DNA of 64,000 nt from Alsobacter soli (lineage in GTDB: Bacteria > Pseudomonadota > Alphaproteobacteria > Rhizobiales > Beijerinckiaceae): positions 62,001 to 126,000 of the forward strand of contig NZ_PVZS01000010.1 in the NCBI RefSeq assembly GCF_003004785.1, read 5' to 3'. The position numbers and the translations under genes were made by a program. Below are positions 42,088 to 56,007 of the stretch, one piece after another. How positions within the stretch are numbered: position 1 is the first letter of the stretch; each line of letters begins with the position of its first letter. Under the pieces are notes generated by a model. That model was not told the DNA's origin. It worked only from the letters and a program-made list of their open reading frames with translations, and did not search any database.

Positions 42088-42530
42088 TGAGCGCGCGCGC
42101 CCCACGCCCCACCCGGGCGGACTTCCGGCTGTTCCGCCCCATCCAGACGCGCTGGTCGGACAACGACGCCTATGGGCACGTGAACAATGTCGTCTACTAC
42201 GAGTGGTTCGACACGGCCGTGAACGCCTGGCTGGTGGAGAACGGCTTCCTGGACATCGTGAACGGCGACGTCATCAACCTCGTGGTGGAGACGAGCTGCA
42301 GCTACTTCGAGAGCATCTCGTATCCCGAACAGGTGGACATCGGCATCGCGGTCGAGCGGCTGGGGACGAGTTCCGTCACCTACACGCTTGGCGCGTTCCG
42401 GCGAGGCGAGGAGACAGCGGCCGCCCTTGGGCGCTTCACCCACGTCGCCGTGGTGCGCGCCACCCAGCGGCCCACGCCCATCGCGCCGCCGCTGCGGGCG
42501 GCGCTGGAAGGGCTGATGCGGCCTGGCTGA
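42087..42530 (+). CDS. Hotdog-fold acyl-CoA thioesterase (4HBT/YbgC type)
   Basis: A protein of 147 residues. TRWSDNDAYGHVNNVVYYEW is the 4-hydroxybenzoyl-CoA thioesterase signature with the catalytic Asp, followed by a helix and strands typical of a single hotdog domain. It probably hydrolyses acyl-CoA. It starts at ATG 42087 inside the stop of the alcohol dehydrogenase gene; an in-frame GTG one codon earlier is possible. Coupling with the dehydrogenase suggests a shared aldehyde/acyl-CoA pathway (inference). Confidence 0.9.
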   Translation: MSARAPRPTRADFRLFRPIQTRWSDNDAYGHVNNVVYYEWFDTAVNAWLVENGFLDIVNGDVINLVVETSCSYFESISYPEQVDIGIAVERLGTSSVTYTLGAFRRGEETAAALGRFTHVAVVRATQRPTPIAPPLRAALEGLMRPG

Positions 42531-42533
42531 ATG

Positions 42534-42794
42534 CGTCATCCCCGGCCGGAGCGGCGAAGCCGCGGAGGGGAAGGGGATCCAGGGTCGCCCTGCTTCAGCG
42601 TGGGGCGGCAACCGGAAAGCCCGCAGCGGGTGTTTCTCGGCGGCGCGAACCGGGCAAGCCCGGAGCGGGTGTTTCTCGGCGGCGCGAACCGGGCAAGCCC
42701 GGAGCGGGTGTTTCTCGGCGGCGCGAACCGGGCAAGCCCGGAGCGCGCGGTCCTGGATCCCCTTTCCGCGCCTTCGGCGCGCCGGGGATGACGG
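42534..42794. repeat. Dispersed palindromic repeat, family B, copy 2, expanded
   Basis: Outer ends CGTCATCCCCGGCCGGAGCG and GCGCGCCGGGGATGACGG with inner GGGGATCCAGG/CCTGGATCCCC. The middle is enlarged by a tandem array (see 42628-42744). It lies between convergent thioesterase and tlpA genes. Confidence 0.85.
42628..42744. repeat. Three perfect 39-bp tandem repeats
   Basis: Units at 42628-42666, 42667-42705 and 42706-42744, each beginning GGGTGTTTCTCGGCGGCGCG. A degenerate partial unit (42606-42627) precedes them. The period is a multiple of three, so the array is open in several frames, but I do not think it is coding. Confidence 0.95.
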
Positions 42795-42798
42795 GTGA

Positions 42799-43485
42799 TC
42801 AGCTGGCGGGCTTGCCGATCGCGGCGCGGAGGAGCTTGAGGGCGTCCTCGCTCGACCACTCGGCAGGGCCCGCGAGGCTCGCCAGTTCGCAGCCCCGGCG
42901 GTCGACGATGATCGAGGTCGGCATGCCGAAGGCCTTGCCGATGGCCTTCAGCTCCTGGAACACCTTGGCGCTCGGGTCCGCGTGGTAGGCGAGCCTGGAG
43001 ATCTTGTTCTCGTCCAGCCACTGCTTCGGCTTGTCGAGGTTGCGGGTGTCGATGTTCACGGCCACGACCTGGAAGTCGTCGCCGCCCAGCTTCTCCTGCA
43101 AGGCGTCGAGGGCCGGCATCTCGTGGCGGCAGGGCGCGCACCAGGTGGCCCAGAGATTCAGCAGCACCGTCTTGCCGCGCAGGTCGGCCAGCGTCATCGG
43201 CTTGCCGTCGGCGTCGTTGAAGGCCAGCGTCGGCAGGAGCTTGGGCGTCTTGTTGACCTGCACGGCCGCAACCTCGCCCTTCGCCAGGGGCGCCATGGCC
43301 TCGGCGACCGACCGGGCGGGCGCGCAATCGGCGTCGCCGGCGTTGCCCCAGCCCCGGTTCGTCCCGTATAGGACCGCCAGCCCGAGCGCAGCCGCGACCG
43401 CGAGCGCTCCCACGACCGTGAAGCGTCGGCGGGGGCCCGGAGCCTGCGGCTTGGTCTCGGGCGCGTTCGGGGCCTGGTCCGTCAT
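42799..43485 (-). CDS. tlpA: TlpA-like membrane-anchored thiol:disulfide oxidoreductase
   Basis: A protein of 228 residues with an N-terminal membrane anchor (about 24-42, [19 protein letters not shown]) and a periplasmic thioredoxin fold. The active site is [14 protein letters not shown] and the cis-Pro lies in [11 protein letters not shown] TlpA-type insertion and an extra Cys (Asp-Cys-Ala-Pro after the anchor, and Cys in DRRGCELAS) are visible. In Bradyrhizobium TlpA keeps the CuA site partners of cytochrome oxidase reduced. It is divergent from argH, a common arrangement in Hyphomicrobiales. The ATG at 43485 is used; longer frames overlap argH. Confidence 0.92.
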   Translation of the reverse strand: MTDQAPNAPETKPQAPGPRRRFTVVGALAVAAALGLAVLYGTNRGWGNAGDADCAPARSVAEAMAPLAKGEVAAVQVNKTPKLLPTLAFNDADGKPMTLADLRGKTVLLNLWATWCAPCRHEMPALDALQEKLGGDDFQVVAVNIDTRNLDKPKQWLDENKISRLAYHADPSAKVFQELKAIGKAFGMPTSIIVDRRGCELASLAGPAEWSSEDALKLLRAAIGKPAS

Positions 43486-43515
43486 ATCCGTCCTGCGTTG
43501 GGAATCGAGAGACAC

Positions 43516-44943
43516 ATGAGCAACACGATGTGGGGCGGCCGTTTCGCGAGCGGCCCGGACGCCATCATGGAGGAGATCAACGCCTCCATCGACTTTGACA
43601 AGGCCCTCTGGCGCCAGGACATCCGCGGCTCGCGCGCGCACGTCGCCATGCTGGCGCAGCAGGGCATCGTCACGGACGCGGACGCCAAGGCCATCACGGA
43701 CGGTCTAGCCGCCGTTGAGGCCGAAATCGAGGCGGGGGATTTCACGTTCTCGCGGGCGCTCGAGGACATCCACATGAACGTGGAGTCGCGCCTGGCCGCC
43801 CTCGTGGGCCCGGCCGCGGGGCGCCTGCACACGGCGCGCTCGCGCAACGACCAGGTGGCCACGGACATGCGCCTGTGGGTGCGCGACACCGTGGACGCGC
43901 TCGACGCGCAGCTCGCGGACCTGCAGCGCGCGCTCGCCGAGAAGGCGCTCGCGCACGCGGGCGCGGTGATGCCCGGGTTCACGCACCTGCAGAGCGCGCA
44001 GCCGACCACGTTCGGGCACCACCTGCTCGCGTATGTGGAGATGCTCGGGCGCGACCGCGGGCGCTTCGCGGACGCGCGCGCGCGCATGAACGAGTGCCCG
44101 CTGGGCGCGGCCGCGCTGTGCGGGACCTCCTTCCCCATCGACCGCCACGCGACGGCGGCGGCGCTGGGGTTCGACCGGCCTACGGCGAACTCGCTCGACA
44201 GCGTGTCGGACCGCGACTTCGCGCTCGAGGCGCTGGCGGCGGCGTCGATCTGCGCCGTGCACCTGTCGCGCTTCGCGGAGGAGATCGTCCTGTGGACGAC
44301 CCCGCAGTTCGGGCTGGTGAAGCTTTCCGACAAGTTCACCAGCGGCTCGTCCATCATGCCGCAGAAGCGCAACCCGGACGCGGCGGAGCTGGTGCGCGGC
44401 AAGGCGGGGCGCATCATCGGGGCCCTCAACGGCCTGCTGATCGTCATCAAGGGCCTGCCGCTGAGCTACGCCAAGGATATGCAGGAGGACAAGGAAGGCA
44501 CCTTCGACGCCCTCCAGTCGCTGTCGCTCTGCATCGCCGCCATGGCCGGCATGGTGCGGGACATGGAGCCCGAGCTGAAGGCCATGAAGAAGGCCGCAGG
44601 CCTGGGCTACGCGACCGCCACGGACCTCGCCGACTGGCTGGTGCGGACGCTGAAGACGCCGTTCCGGCAGGCCCACCACGTCACCGGCCGCATCGTCGGC
44701 CTCGCGGCGGCCAAAAACGTCGGCCTGGAGAAGCTCAGCCTCGCCGAGATGCAGGCCGTCGAGCCGTCCATCACCCAGGACGTCTTCGAGGTGCTCGGCG
44801 TGGAGCGCTCCGTGCGCAGCCGCACCAGCTACGGCGGGACCGCTCCCACCGAGGTGAAGAAGCAGGCCAGGCGCTGGCTGGCGAAGCTCGACAAGGAAGC
44901 CAAGGCCGCCGACCGCGCCGGAGAGGCCGCGAAAAGCCGCTGA
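43516..44943 (+). CDS. argH: Argininosuccinate lyase
   Basis: An enzyme of 475 residues that splits argininosuccinate to arginine and fumarate. The fumarase/aspartase signature [11 protein letters not shown] (277-287) includes the catalytic Ser, and His157 lies in [21 protein letters not shown] is the typical N-terminus, so the ATG at 43516 is preferred to the TTG at 43498. It is followed by lptM and lysA, the conserved order in this group. Confidence 0.97.
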   Translation: MSNTMWGGRFASGPDAIMEEINASIDFDKALWRQDIRGSRAHVAMLAQQGIVTDADAKAITDGLAAVEAEIEAGDFTFSRALEDIHMNVESRLAALVGPAAGRLHTARSRNDQVATDMRLWVRDTVDALDAQLADLQRALAEKALAHAGAVMPGFTHLQSAQPTTFGHHLLAYVEMLGRDRGRFADARARMNECPLGAAALCGTSFPIDRHATAAALGFDRPTANSLDSVSDRDFALEALAAASICAVHLSRFAEEIVLWTTPQFGLVKLSDKFTSGSSIMPQKRNPDAAELVRGKAGRIIGALNGLLIVIKGLPLSYAKDMQEDKEGTFDALQSLSLCIAAMAGMVRDMEPELKAMKKAAGLGYATATDLADWLVRTLKTPFRQAHHVTGRIVGLAAAKNVGLEKLSLAEMQAVEPSITQDVFEVLGVERSVRSRTSYGGTAPTEVKKQARRWLAKLDKEAKAADRAGEAAKSR

Positions 44944-45014
44944 CCTGTAGCCCGGGCGCCGCTTCCGCGCCGCCGGGCTTCCGCTATAGTGCCGCTGCTT
45001 TGGAGTTCCCGCCG

Positions 45015-45293
45015 GTGCCGTTTCCCGTTCTTTCGCCGTCCCGCGCCCTCGCCCTCGGGCTGAGCGCCGTTCTGCTGGTGTCTCTCGGCGCCTGCGGCCG
45101 CAAGGGCCCGCTCGAGCCGCCTCCCGGCGCAGTGGCTGCGAAACCGGACCCGCTGGCGCAGCCGGAGGACGATCCGAACGCGGCGCGCACCATCGCGCCA
45201 TCGATCTCCCCGGTGGCGTCCGGCTCGCAAAAGGCCAAGGGCAAGCCGATCAAGGCCCCCAAGGAGCCTTTCATCCTGGATCCGATCCTCTAA
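45015..45293 (+). CDS. lptM: Small lipoprotein LptM (YifL family)
   Basis: A protein of 92 residues with signal peptide and lipobox LGAC followed by GRKGPLEPPP, the hallmark of LptM, which helps LptD assemble in the outer membrane. The rest is Pro/Ala/Lys-rich and likely disordered. It starts at a GTG (45015); it lies between argH (71 bases) and lysA (37 bases), which is the family's usual place. Confidence 0.85.
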   Translation: MPFPVLSPSRALALGLSAVLLVSLGACGRKGPLEPPPGAVAAKPDPLAQPEDDPNAARTIAPSISPVASGSQKAKGKPIKAPKEPFILDPIL

Positions 45294-45330
45294 GTGTTTG
45301 GGGGCCGCCCGGCCCCACGGGACACCCGTC

Positions 45331-46599
45331 ATGCACCATTTCGATTACATCGGCGGCGTCATGCACGCCGAGGGCGTGGACCTGCGGCGCATCGCCGAAG
45401 AGGTCGGCACGCCTTTCTATTGCTACTCGACCGCCACGCTCGAGCGGCATTACCGCGTCTTCGCGGACGCCTTCGCGGATCGTCCCTCCCTTGTCTGCTA
45501 CGCCATGAAGGCGAACCCGAACCAGGCCGTGCTGCGCACGCTGGCGCGGCTCGGCGCCGGCATGGACGTCGTCTCCGAAGGCGAGCTGCGCCGGGCGGTG
45601 GCGGCGGGCGTGCCCGGCTCGCGCATCACCTTCTCGGGCGTCGGCAAGACCGAGCGCGAGATGGCCTACGGCCTGGAGCAGGACATCCTGTGCTTCAACG
45701 TCGAGTCCGAGCCCGAACTCGCCGTCCTTTCGGCCGTCGCGACCCGGATGGGGAAGGTGGCCGCCATCGCGATCCGGGTGAACCCGGACGTGGACGCCAA
45801 GACCCACCACAAGATCTCCACCGGCAAGTCCGAGAACAAGTTCGGCATCCCGATCTCGCACGCGCGCGAGGTCTACGCCCGGGCCGCCAAGCTGCCCGGG
45901 ATCAGGGTGACCGGCGTCGATATGCATATCGGCTCGCAGATCACCGACATGCAGCCGTTCGAGGACGCGTTCGCGCTGTTGTCAGACTTCGTGCGTGAGC
46001 TGCGCGCGGACGGCCACCCCATCGACCACGTCGATCTCGGCGGCGGGCTGGGCATCCCCTATCGCGAGAACAACGAGCCGCCGCCCCTGCCGGCCGACTA
46101 TGCGGCGATCGTGAAGCGCCACACGCGCGACCTTGACTGCACGCTGGTGTTCGAGCCCGGCCGCCTGATCGTCGGCAACGCCGGGGTGCTGGTCACCAGC
46201 GTGATCTACGTGAAGCACGGCGACGGGAAGACCTTCGTGATCGCCGACGCGGCCATGAACGACCTGATCCGCCCGACGCTCTACGAGGCGCATCACGACA
46301 TCAAGCCCGTGTCGCTCCCGGACGGGAATGCGCCACGCATCACCGCCGACGTGGTCGGCCCGGTGTGCGAGACGGGCGACTACCTCGCGCTGGACCGCGA
46401 GATGGCGGAGCCGAAGCCCGGCGACCTCCTCGCGGTCATGACCGCAGGGGCCTACGGGGCGGCGCAGTCGGGCACCTACAACTCGCGCCGGCTCATCCCG
46501 GAGGTGCTGGTCTCGGGCGACCGCTACGCCGTGATCCGCCCGCGGCAGACATACGAGGAACTGATCGGGCTCGACCGCGTCCCGGACTGGCTGGCGTAA
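45331..46599 (+). CDS. lysA: Diaminopimelate decarboxylase
   Basis: A PLP enzyme of 422 residues, the last step of lysine synthesis. The PLP lysine is Lys60 (CYAMKANPNQ). HIGSQITDMQPF, GGGLGIPY, EPGRLIVGNAG and VGPVCETGDYL (dimer-interface catalytic Cys) are all conserved. The ATG at 45331 gives the standard N-terminus MHHFDYIGG. Third gene of argH-lptM-lysA. Confidence 0.97.
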   Translation: MHHFDYIGGVMHAEGVDLRRIAEEVGTPFYCYSTATLERHYRVFADAFADRPSLVCYAMKANPNQAVLRTLARLGAGMDVVSEGELRRAVAAGVPGSRITFSGVGKTEREMAYGLEQDILCFNVESEPELAVLSAVATRMGKVAAIAIRVNPDVDAKTHHKISTGKSENKFGIPISHAREVYARAAKLPGIRVTGVDMHIGSQITDMQPFEDAFALLSDFVRELRADGHPIDHVDLGGGLGIPYRENNEPPPLPADYAAIVKRHTRDLDCTLVFEPGRLIVGNAGVLVTSVIYVKHGDGKTFVIADAAMNDLIRPTLYEAHHDIKPVSLPDGNAPRITADVVGPVCETGDYLALDREMAEPKPGDLLAVMTAGAYGAAQSGTYNSRRLIPEVLVSGDRYAVIRPRQTYEELIGLDRVPDWLA

Positions 46600-46634
46600 G
46601 GAACGCTCCTGCTCGCGAGTCCACCAGGCCTCTG

Positions 46635-46743
46635 CCGTCATCCCCGGCCGGAGCCGCGCAGCGGCGGAGGGGAAGGGGATCCAGGGCCATGCGCGCCTTG
46701 CCCCCGATCCCCTTCGCGCGCCTTCGGCGCGCCGGGGATGACT
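46635..46743. repeat. Dispersed palindromic repeat, family B, copy 3
   Basis: CCGTCATCCCCGGCCGGAGC at the left, GGCGCGCCGGGGATGAC at the right, with inner GGGGATCCAGG and CCGATCCCC. The shortest copy, without tandem units. It lies between convergent lysA and the chemoreceptor gene; nothing else is seen to 46842. Confidence 0.8.
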
Positions 46744-46842
46744 GCGGGAGATGCAGCCGAGCGGGCCTAGGCGGCAGAGCCGCCCTAAGCAGGTTACGAG
46801 CATGGAGGCTGCCAGGGGCGACGGCGCCTGGCGCCCAGCGGC

Positions 46843-49347
46843 TCACGCCGCCCGGCGGCGGGCGGCGGCGGTGCGGTCGCTTCCGGTGCGGAAGCCGGCC
46901 ACGAGTCTTTCGAGATCCTGGATTTGCGTGGTGAGCGAGGCGGCCGAGGCGGCGCTTTCCTCCGCGAGGGCGGCGTTTTGCTGGGTGGTGGCGTCGAGGG
47001 TGGAGATGGCCGAGCTGATCTCGTCGATGCCGGTCGCCTGCTCGGCGGTGGATGACGAGATCTCCGCGATCGTATCGAAGACGTCCTTGGACGCCTGCAC
47101 GATCTGCTCGAGCGCATCCCCGGCCGACTTCACCAGCTTCACGCCCCCGACGACTTCCGCAGTTGACGTCGTGATCAGCCCCGTGATGTCCTTGGCGGCC
47201 TCGCTGGAGCGCTGCGCCAGGGTTCGGACTTCCGACGCCACGACCGCGAAGCCCTTGCCGGCTTCGCCCGCGCGCGCCGCTTCCACGGCCGCGTTCAGGG
47301 CCAGAAGGTTGGTCTGGAACGCGATGTCGTCGATCACCGAGGTGATGTCGGCGATGCGCCGCGACGATTCCTCGATCCGCGAGATGGCTTCCACGGCCTG
47401 GCTCACGACGACCCCGCCTTCCGAGGCGCTGTGCTTGGCGCGCTCGGCGAGGGCGGCCGCCTGGCGCGCCGACTGGGCGCTCGCCTTCACGGAGGCGGCC
47501 AGCTCTTCGGTGGTGGCGGCGTTCTCCTCCAGGCTCGCCGCCTGGTCCTCCGTGCGCCGGGCCAGGTCGTTGGAGCCGTACTGGATCTCGTTCGCCGCCG
47601 TGGCGACCTCCGAGGCCGTGCGCTGGATGGTGCGGATGGTGTCCGCCAGCCGCGCGATGGTGTCGTTGATGGCCTCCTGAAGGCGGCCGAACACCCCGTC
47701 GTAGCTGTTGGCCACCGGCCGGGTCAGGTCCCCGGCGGCCAGGGCCGTGAGGGACTCCGCGAAGTCCTTGGACGCGTTCTCGACCAGGTCCGCGAAGGCG
47801 TTGAGCCCCTGCGCGATCTCGCGCGCCGCGCTCTTCTTGCCATCCATGGAGACGCGGCGGCTGAAGTCGCCCTGGCCCGCGGCGCCCACGATGGCGGCGA
47901 TCTCCCGTTCGGCGGCGAGTTCGGCGGTGATGTCCGTCCACACCAGGACGCTTCCGACGCGGTGGCCGGTGTCGTCCTGGACGTTGCTCATGTCGACGTC
48001 GATCACGTGGCCGCCGACCTCGTAGCGCACGCGGCGGCGGCGGCCGTCGTCGGACATGAGCTCGCGCTTCAGGTTGGCGTTGTCGTTGTAGTAGTCGATC
48101 TTCTCGCCATACATGCCCTTGACGGAGAAGTCCTCCTTGGCGGCCCTGAACTGGGGCTCGAGCTCCATGAAGAGCTGGATCAGGCCGTTGCTGAGGAAGA
48201 TGATGCGATCCTCGCTGTCCGTGATCATCAGCATCATGCCGGAGCCGTTGATGCCGGCTGTCGTGAGAGCCTGCTCGCCGCTCATGCCCTGGAGCTTGCG
48301 CAAGGCGCGGGCGATCTCGCCGAATTCGTTGTTCAGCTGGGTCCCGGGCACCGCGGAAAGGTAGTCGCCGGCCTGAAAACGGCCAATGGCCGCCAGCACG
48401 CCGCCGAGCGGCCGCCGGATGGATGAGATCACCATCACGAGGGCCAGGGCGCCCAGGGCGAGCGCGAAGCCCACGATGGCCATCTTCTGCAGCCGGTCGG
48501 CCTCGAACCCGGCGATTCGGGCCTGCAGCAGACGAACCAACTCGCCTTCCGCCTTGGCCCAGAGGCCCCGGACGGCGCCTTGGACCTGGACCAGCGCCTG
48601 GTCGCTTTCGGCGGCGGCGGCGGGCTGGCCCGCTTCAGCCTTCGCCAGCAGGCGAGCGATGGCGGAGTCGGCGTCCTTCCAGGCTCCCTCAGCGGCGGCG
48701 TTGACGTCCTTGAGGGCGGCGCGGACCAAACCGTCCGGGTTGCCGTCCATCGCGGCCGCGATCGACCCGCCAGTCGCCGCCTGTGCGGCCTGGTAGCGCG
48801 TCGAGGCGGCCACAAGGGCGCGCAGTGCGCCGCCGCTGGGAGCGCCGGCGGACGCATAAGGCTTCAGGGCTTCGCGAAGAGCGTACAGGGAGGCCATCAA
48901 TTCGGGCATGCGCACCGTGACGGCGTCCATCAGGTAATAGGAGTCCAGGTCCGGATCGAGCGTCAGGTTGGAGCCGTCAGCCACCTTGGAAATCGCGGCC
49001 CGCCCGGCTTCCGCCAACGCCGAGGGCGTGGCGCGCCGCGTCGCCACGGCGACGAAGTCATTGACGGCCTCGCGGCTCTTGAACAACTCGTCCCGATCAG
49101 CCGGCCGGCGGCTCAACTCCAGCACGCGGGCGCCAGAGGCCGCCTCCATGTCGGCGAGAACGGGCCACAGCGCCTCGATGTAGCGGGCCCCTTCCACCTC
49201 GCGGCTGGCGAAGGCGATATCCTTGCCGACCTGGTCGAGGTAGAGCTTCGTCATGAGACCGAAGGGTCCCGCCAGGATCATGATGATCAGCATGATCTTG
49301 TGTCCGACGGTCACCTTCCGTCCGCGGATCAGCCTCAACGCATCCAT
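46843..49347 (-). CDS. Methyl-accepting chemotaxis protein with PAS domain
   Basis: A receptor of about 834 residues. Transmembrane helix 1 (about 15-35, [20 protein letters not shown]), a helical periplasmic sensor, transmembrane helix 2 (near residues 290-312, [20 protein letters not shown]) and HAMP come first. A PAS-like segment ([20 protein letters not shown]) and a second HAMP follow, then the signalling domain with the invariant tip [20 protein letters not shown] and [18 protein letters not shown]. No CheR-tether pentapeptide ends the protein (RRRAA). It signals to CheA/CheW. No che genes are in the window. The ATG at 49347 is preferred to a longer start at 49419. Confidence 0.93.
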   Translation of the reverse strand: MDALRLIRGRKVTVGHKIMLIIMILAGPFGLMTKLYLDQVGKDIAFASREVEGARYIEALWPVLADMEAASGARVLELSRRPADRDELFKSREAVNDFVAVATRRATPSALAEAGRAAISKVADGSNLTLDPDLDSYYLMDAVTVRMPELMASLYALREALKPYASAGAPSGGALRALVAASTRYQAAQAATGGSIAAAMDGNPDGLVRAALKDVNAAAEGAWKDADSAIARLLAKAEAGQPAAAAESDQALVQVQGAVRGLWAKAEGELVRLLQARIAGFEADRLQKMAIVGFALALGALALVMVISSIRRPLGGVLAAIGRFQAGDYLSAVPGTQLNNEFGEIARALRKLQGMSGEQALTTAGINGSGMMLMITDSEDRIIFLSNGLIQLFMELEPQFRAAKEDFSVKGMYGEKIDYYNDNANLKRELMSDDGRRRRVRYEVGGHVIDVDMSNVQDDTGHRVGSVLVWTDITAELAAEREIAAIVGAAGQGDFSRRVSMDGKKSAAREIAQGLNAFADLVENASKDFAESLTALAAGDLTRPVANSYDGVFGRLQEAINDTIARLADTIRTIQRTASEVATAANEIQYGSNDLARRTEDQAASLEENAATTEELAASVKASAQSARQAAALAERAKHSASEGGVVVSQAVEAISRIEESSRRIADITSVIDDIAFQTNLLALNAAVEAARAGEAGKGFAVVASEVRTLAQRSSEAAKDITGLITTSTAEVVGGVKLVKSAGDALEQIVQASKDVFDTIAEISSSTAEQATGIDEISSAISTLDATTQQNAALAEESAASAASLTTQIQDLERLVAGFRTGSDRTAAARRRAA

Positions 49348-49476
49348 GGTGGTCGCCCCCGAGCCTGGCCTAGGCCTATCAGCTCGGAATACCAACAAAT
49401 GCGAGTTAAAAAATATCAAACCCGCTCAAGTAGTACTTGCCTAAAGTTTCAGCAACAAAGCAATTTCTTGCCCGTC

Positions 49477-50052
49477 TTAGCGCCAGGGAAGCAATTCCCG
49501 CCAGCGGGCAGGCAACTGCAAGATGGCGGTCGTGAACGGGCCAACGCCGCCCGGTCCGACCGGCGGAGCCTGGCTGGAAGACGGAACGGCCGCGTCCAGG
49601 ATGCCGAGCACGCCATCCGCCTCGAAGGTGAGCTCCGCAGAAAATTTCCGGGCGAGCGCCTGCATGGCCCGGTTCTGGGCCAGGCAGTTCATGTAGAGCC
49701 GGCGAAGCTTCAGGCCACGGGCCTCGGCCAGCAGCCGCGCGAACAAGGCCGTGCCGATGCCGCGGCCCAGGAAGTCTCCTTCCGTGCTGAAGGCCGCCTC
49801 GGCCTCATGGCGGCCCAGCGGCCGCAGTTCGGCTGCGGCGCGCAGACAGCCGCCCTGGACATAGCCCAGCAGGACGGCGCCATTGGAAAACGCCTGTCCG
49901 GCGTAGCGCTCCAGAAAGGCGTCGCTGACGCCCATGGCGAACCGGTTGCGCCGGACCTGGTCGTCCAACCGCAGCAGGTGGTCTCGAAAGAGGGTGACGT
50001 CTTTGGGCGTTAGGGGCCGGATCGCGCCGGCGGGGGCATGCGCTTGTCCCAT
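49477..50052 (-). CDS. GNAT-family N-acetyltransferase
   Basis: A protein of 191 residues. The GNAT core is visible: FSTEGDFLGRGIGTALFARL contains the acetyl-CoA pyrophosphate loop (RGIGTAL), followed by helix and strand LKLRRLYMNCLAQNRAMQAL. The C-terminal 40 residues are Pro/Gly-rich. The start at 50052 follows GAGG. The acceptor is unknown. The upstream gap 50053-50256 has no gene that I can support. Confidence 0.8.
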   Translation of the reverse strand: MGQAHAPAGAIRPLTPKDVTLFRDHLLRLDDQVRRNRFAMGVSDAFLERYAGQAFSNGAVLLGYVQGGCLRAAAELRPLGRHEAEAAFSTEGDFLGRGIGTALFARLLAEARGLKLRRLYMNCLAQNRAMQALARKFSAELTFEADGVLGILDAAVPSSSQAPPVGPGGVGPFTTAILQLPARWRELLPWR

Positions 50053-50256
50053 AGGCCTCAAGGTCCTGTTGATGGAGGGCAGGGCCTCGAGCGTTCGCTC
50101 CCGAATCGCATTGATTATGTTGCAATGCAGCAAAGCCGGCAACCGTTCCGCCAGCCGGACCGCTTCGGTCCGCACGCGGCGAAGACCAAAGGCGGCGTTG
50201 CGGCAGGCCCCTTCAGGCGTTAAGTCCATGCCGCCCGCCTCCGGAGTCCCCTCCCC

Positions 50257-51432
50257 GTGTCTGTCGCCATCGCCGAACGCTATCGCGCGCTCGTCGCCTC
50301 GGGCGCGATCGAAGCCGATTCCGCCCAAAAGGCGGTCGTGGCGAGGCTCGATCGGCTCGCGGCGGCGCTCGCCGACCGTCCCCTGGCGCGCAAGAGCCGC
50401 GCCCTGGGGTGGCTGTTCAGCAAGAGCGCGACAACCGAACCGCTGCGTGGGCTCTATGTCTGGGGCTCTGTCGGCCGCGGCAAGACCATGCTGATGGACA
50501 TGTTCCTGGAAGCCGCGCCCGTGGCGGACAAGCGGCGCGCCCATTTCCTGTCCTTCATGGCCGACGTGCACGAGCGCATCCATGCGTTTCGGCAGAAGGT
50601 GAAGCGCGGCGAAGTGAAGGACACCGACCCGATCCCGCCGGTGGCGGCCTCCATCGCGGCGGAATCGACGCTGTTGTGCTTCGACGAGTTCACGGTGACG
50701 GACATCGCCGACGCCATGATCCTGGGCCGCCTGTTCACGGCGCTCTTCGCCGAGGGCGTGACCGTGGTGGCCACCTCCAACGTGGAGCCGGACCGGCTCT
50801 ACGAAGGCGGCCTGAACCGCGCGCTTTTCCTCCCGTTCATCGCGCTCCTGAAGGAGCGCATGGAAGTGGTGCGACTGGACGCGCGGACCGACTACCGGCT
50901 GGAAAAGCTGGCCGGGGCCGCTGTGTGGCACGTCCCGGCGGACGCGGAGGGCCGGCGACGCCTCGACGAGGCCTTCCACCGCCTGATCGGAGGCGCGCAC
51001 GCGGCGCCGCTCACCCTGACGGTGAGGGGCCACCCCCTGGAGGTGCCCGCCGCGGCCCACGGGGTGGCGCGTTTCTCCTTCCCGGATCTCTGCTCCAAGC
51101 CGCTTGGCGGATCGGACTTCCTGGCGGTGGCGGAGCGCTTCCACACGGTGCTGATCGACGGCATCCCGGTGATGGGGATCGAGCGCCGCAACGAGGCCAA
51201 GCGCTTCATCATGCTGATCGACGCGCTCTACGACACGTCGGTGAAGCTGGTCGCCACCGCGGACGCCGAGGCGCAGGACCTCTACACGGCCACCGAGGGC
51301 CGGGAGGCGTTCGAGTTCGACCGCACGGTGTCGCGGCTGATCGAGATGCGCTCGGAGGACTACCTGGCGCTGCCGCACGGGCGGCGCGACCGGGCCGTCA
51401 CGGGCAACACGACGGGCCTGGTCGAGACCTGA
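50257..51432 (+). CDS. zapE: Cell division ATPase ZapE (AFG1-like)
   Basis: A P-loop ATPase of 391 residues. Walker A is WGSVGRGKTMLMDMF, Walker B LLCFDEFTVTDIADAM, sensor TSNVEPDRLYEGGLNR. E. coli ZapE acts at the late Z-ring, and eukaryotic AFG1/LACE1 in mitochondria. Starts at GTG 50257 with GGAG upstream. In alphaproteobacteria zapE often precedes mdh-sucCD; here an NRAMP-like gene and a TetR gene intervene. Confidence 0.95.
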   Translation: MSVAIAERYRALVASGAIEADSAQKAVVARLDRLAAALADRPLARKSRALGWLFSKSATTEPLRGLYVWGSVGRGKTMLMDMFLEAAPVADKRRAHFLSFMADVHERIHAFRQKVKRGEVKDTDPIPPVAASIAAESTLLCFDEFTVTDIADAMILGRLFTALFAEGVTVVATSNVEPDRLYEGGLNRALFLPFIALLKERMEVVRLDARTDYRLEKLAGAAVWHVPADAEGRRRLDEAFHRLIGGAHAAPLTLTVRGHPLEVPAAAHGVARFSFPDLCSKPLGGSDFLAVAERFHTVLIDGIPVMGIERRNEAKRFIMLIDALYDTSVKLVATADAEAQDLYTATEGREAFEFDRTVSRLIEMRSEDYLALPHGRRDRAVTGNTTGLVET

Positions 51433-51447
51433 TCCCGGGGCCGCCGC

Positions 51448-54689
<3,242 letters not shown>

Positions 54690-54703
54690 TCGCCTGACCA
54701 TTC

Positions 54704-54729
54704 GCCCGGGCCGCCCCGACGGCCCGGGC
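54704..54729. other. GC hairpin between mdh and sucC
   Basis: A perfect 10-base stem GCCCGGGCCG/CGGCCCGGGC with a 6-base loop, 15 bases after the mdh stop and without T-run. It may set relative mdh/sucC mRNA levels by pausing or 3' protection; full termination is unlikely. Confidence 0.5.
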
Positions 54730-54813
54730 TCGTCCGCATCGACCCTTCGGAACGCGCGAGCCGGCCAGGCCCGGGAGGGGCGCGGAAGGGGCGACACCCA
54801 TCAGCGAGGTCCC

Positions 54814-56007
54814 ATGAACATCCATGAATACCAGGCCAAGGCGGTCCTGAAGGAGTTCGGCGTGCCCGTCTCCAATGGACGGCCCGTGTTCAAGGTCGAG
54901 GAGGCCGAACAGGCCGCCAAGGAGCTCGGGGGCCCGCTCTGGGTCGTCAAGTCGCAGATCCACGCCGGCGGCCGCGGCAAGGGCAAGTTCAAGGAAGCCT
55001 CGGCCGGCGAGAAGGGCGGCGTTCGCCTCGCCAAGTCGGTCGACGAGGTGAAGCAGTACGTCCGCGAGATGCTGGGCGCCACGCTGGTCACCATCCAGAC
55101 GGGCCCGGCCGGCAAGCAGGTCAACCGCCTCTACATCGAGGATGGGTCCGACATCGACAAGGAGTTCTACCTGTCGATGCTCGTGGACCGCGAGACCTCG
55201 CGCATCGCCTTCGTGGTCTCCACCGAGGGCGGCATGAACATCGAGGACGTGGCGCACGACACCCCCGAGAAGATCGTGACCTTCTCGGTCGATCCCGCCA
55301 CCGGGATCATGGGCCACCACGGCCGCCGCGTCGCCAAGGCCCTCGGCCTCAAGGGCGACCAGGCCAAGCAGGCCGAGAGCCTCGTCTCCAAGCTCTATGC
55401 GGCCTTCGTGGCCAAGGACATGGAGATGCTCGAGATCAACCCGCTGATCCTCGGCAAGGACGGCCAGCTGAAGGCGCTCGACGCCAAGGTGTCGTTCGAC
55501 GGCAACGCGCTTTACCGGCATCCGGACATCGCCGAGCTGCGCGACGAGACCGAGGAGGACGCCAAGGAGATTGAGGCGTCCAAGTACGACCTCAACTACA
55601 TCACGCTCGACGGCACGATCGGCTGCATGGTGAACGGCGCCGGCCTCGCCATGGCGACGATGGACATCATCAAGCTCTACGGCGAGAGCCCGGCCAACTT
55701 CCTCGATGTCGGCGGCGGCGCCACGAAGGAGAAGGTCACGGCGGCCTTCAAGATCATCACGGCCGACCCGAACGTGAAGGGCATCCTGATCAACATCTTC
55801 GGCGGCATCATGCGCTGCGACGTCATCGCCGAGGGCGTGATCGCGGCCGTGAAGGACGTCGGCCTCAAGGTTCCGCTGGTGGTGCGCCTGGAGGGCACCA
55901 ACGTGGACCTGGGCAAGAAGATCATCGCCGAGTCCGGCCTGAACGTCATTCCGGCCGATGACCTCGACGACGCCGCCCAGAAGATCGTGAAGGCCGTGAG
56001 GGGCTGA
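54814..56007 (+). CDS. sucC: Succinate-CoA ligase beta subunit
   Basis: An ATP-grasp subunit of 397 residues that binds nucleotide and, with SucD, interconverts succinyl-CoA and succinate. [47 protein letters not shown] and the phosphate loop GGGATKEKV are conserved. The stop overlaps the start of a tautomerase gene (TGATG) rather than sucD. Confidence 0.98.
   Translation: MNIHEYQAKAVLKEFGVPVSNGRPVFKVEEAEQAAKELGGPLWVVKSQIHAGGRGKGKFKEASAGEKGGVRLAKSVDEVKQYVREMLGATLVTIQTGPAGKQVNRLYIEDGSDIDKEFYLSMLVDRETSRIAFVVSTEGGMNIEDVAHDTPEKIVTFSVDPATGIMGHHGRRVAKALGLKGDQAKQAESLVSKLYAAFVAKDMEMLEINPLILGKDGQLKALDAKVSFDGNALYRHPDIAELRDETEEDAKEIEASKYDLNYITLDGTIGCMVNGAGLAMATMDIIKLYGESPANFLDVGGGATKEKVTAAFKIITADPNVKGILINIFGGIMRCDVIAEGVIAAVKDVGLKVPLVVRLEGTNVDLGKKIIAESGLNVIPADDLDDAAQKIVKAVRG

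Noticed and set aside
42628-42744. Possible CRISPR array
   Set aside because: The units are directly abutting with no unique spacers, only three copies, and no cas genes nearby.
42531-42791. Open frame of 86 codons encoding a 13-residue tandem repeat
   Set aside because: It is the translation of the 39-bp DNA repeat inside an intergenic palindrome; both strands are open and no ribosome binding site or signal supports a protein.
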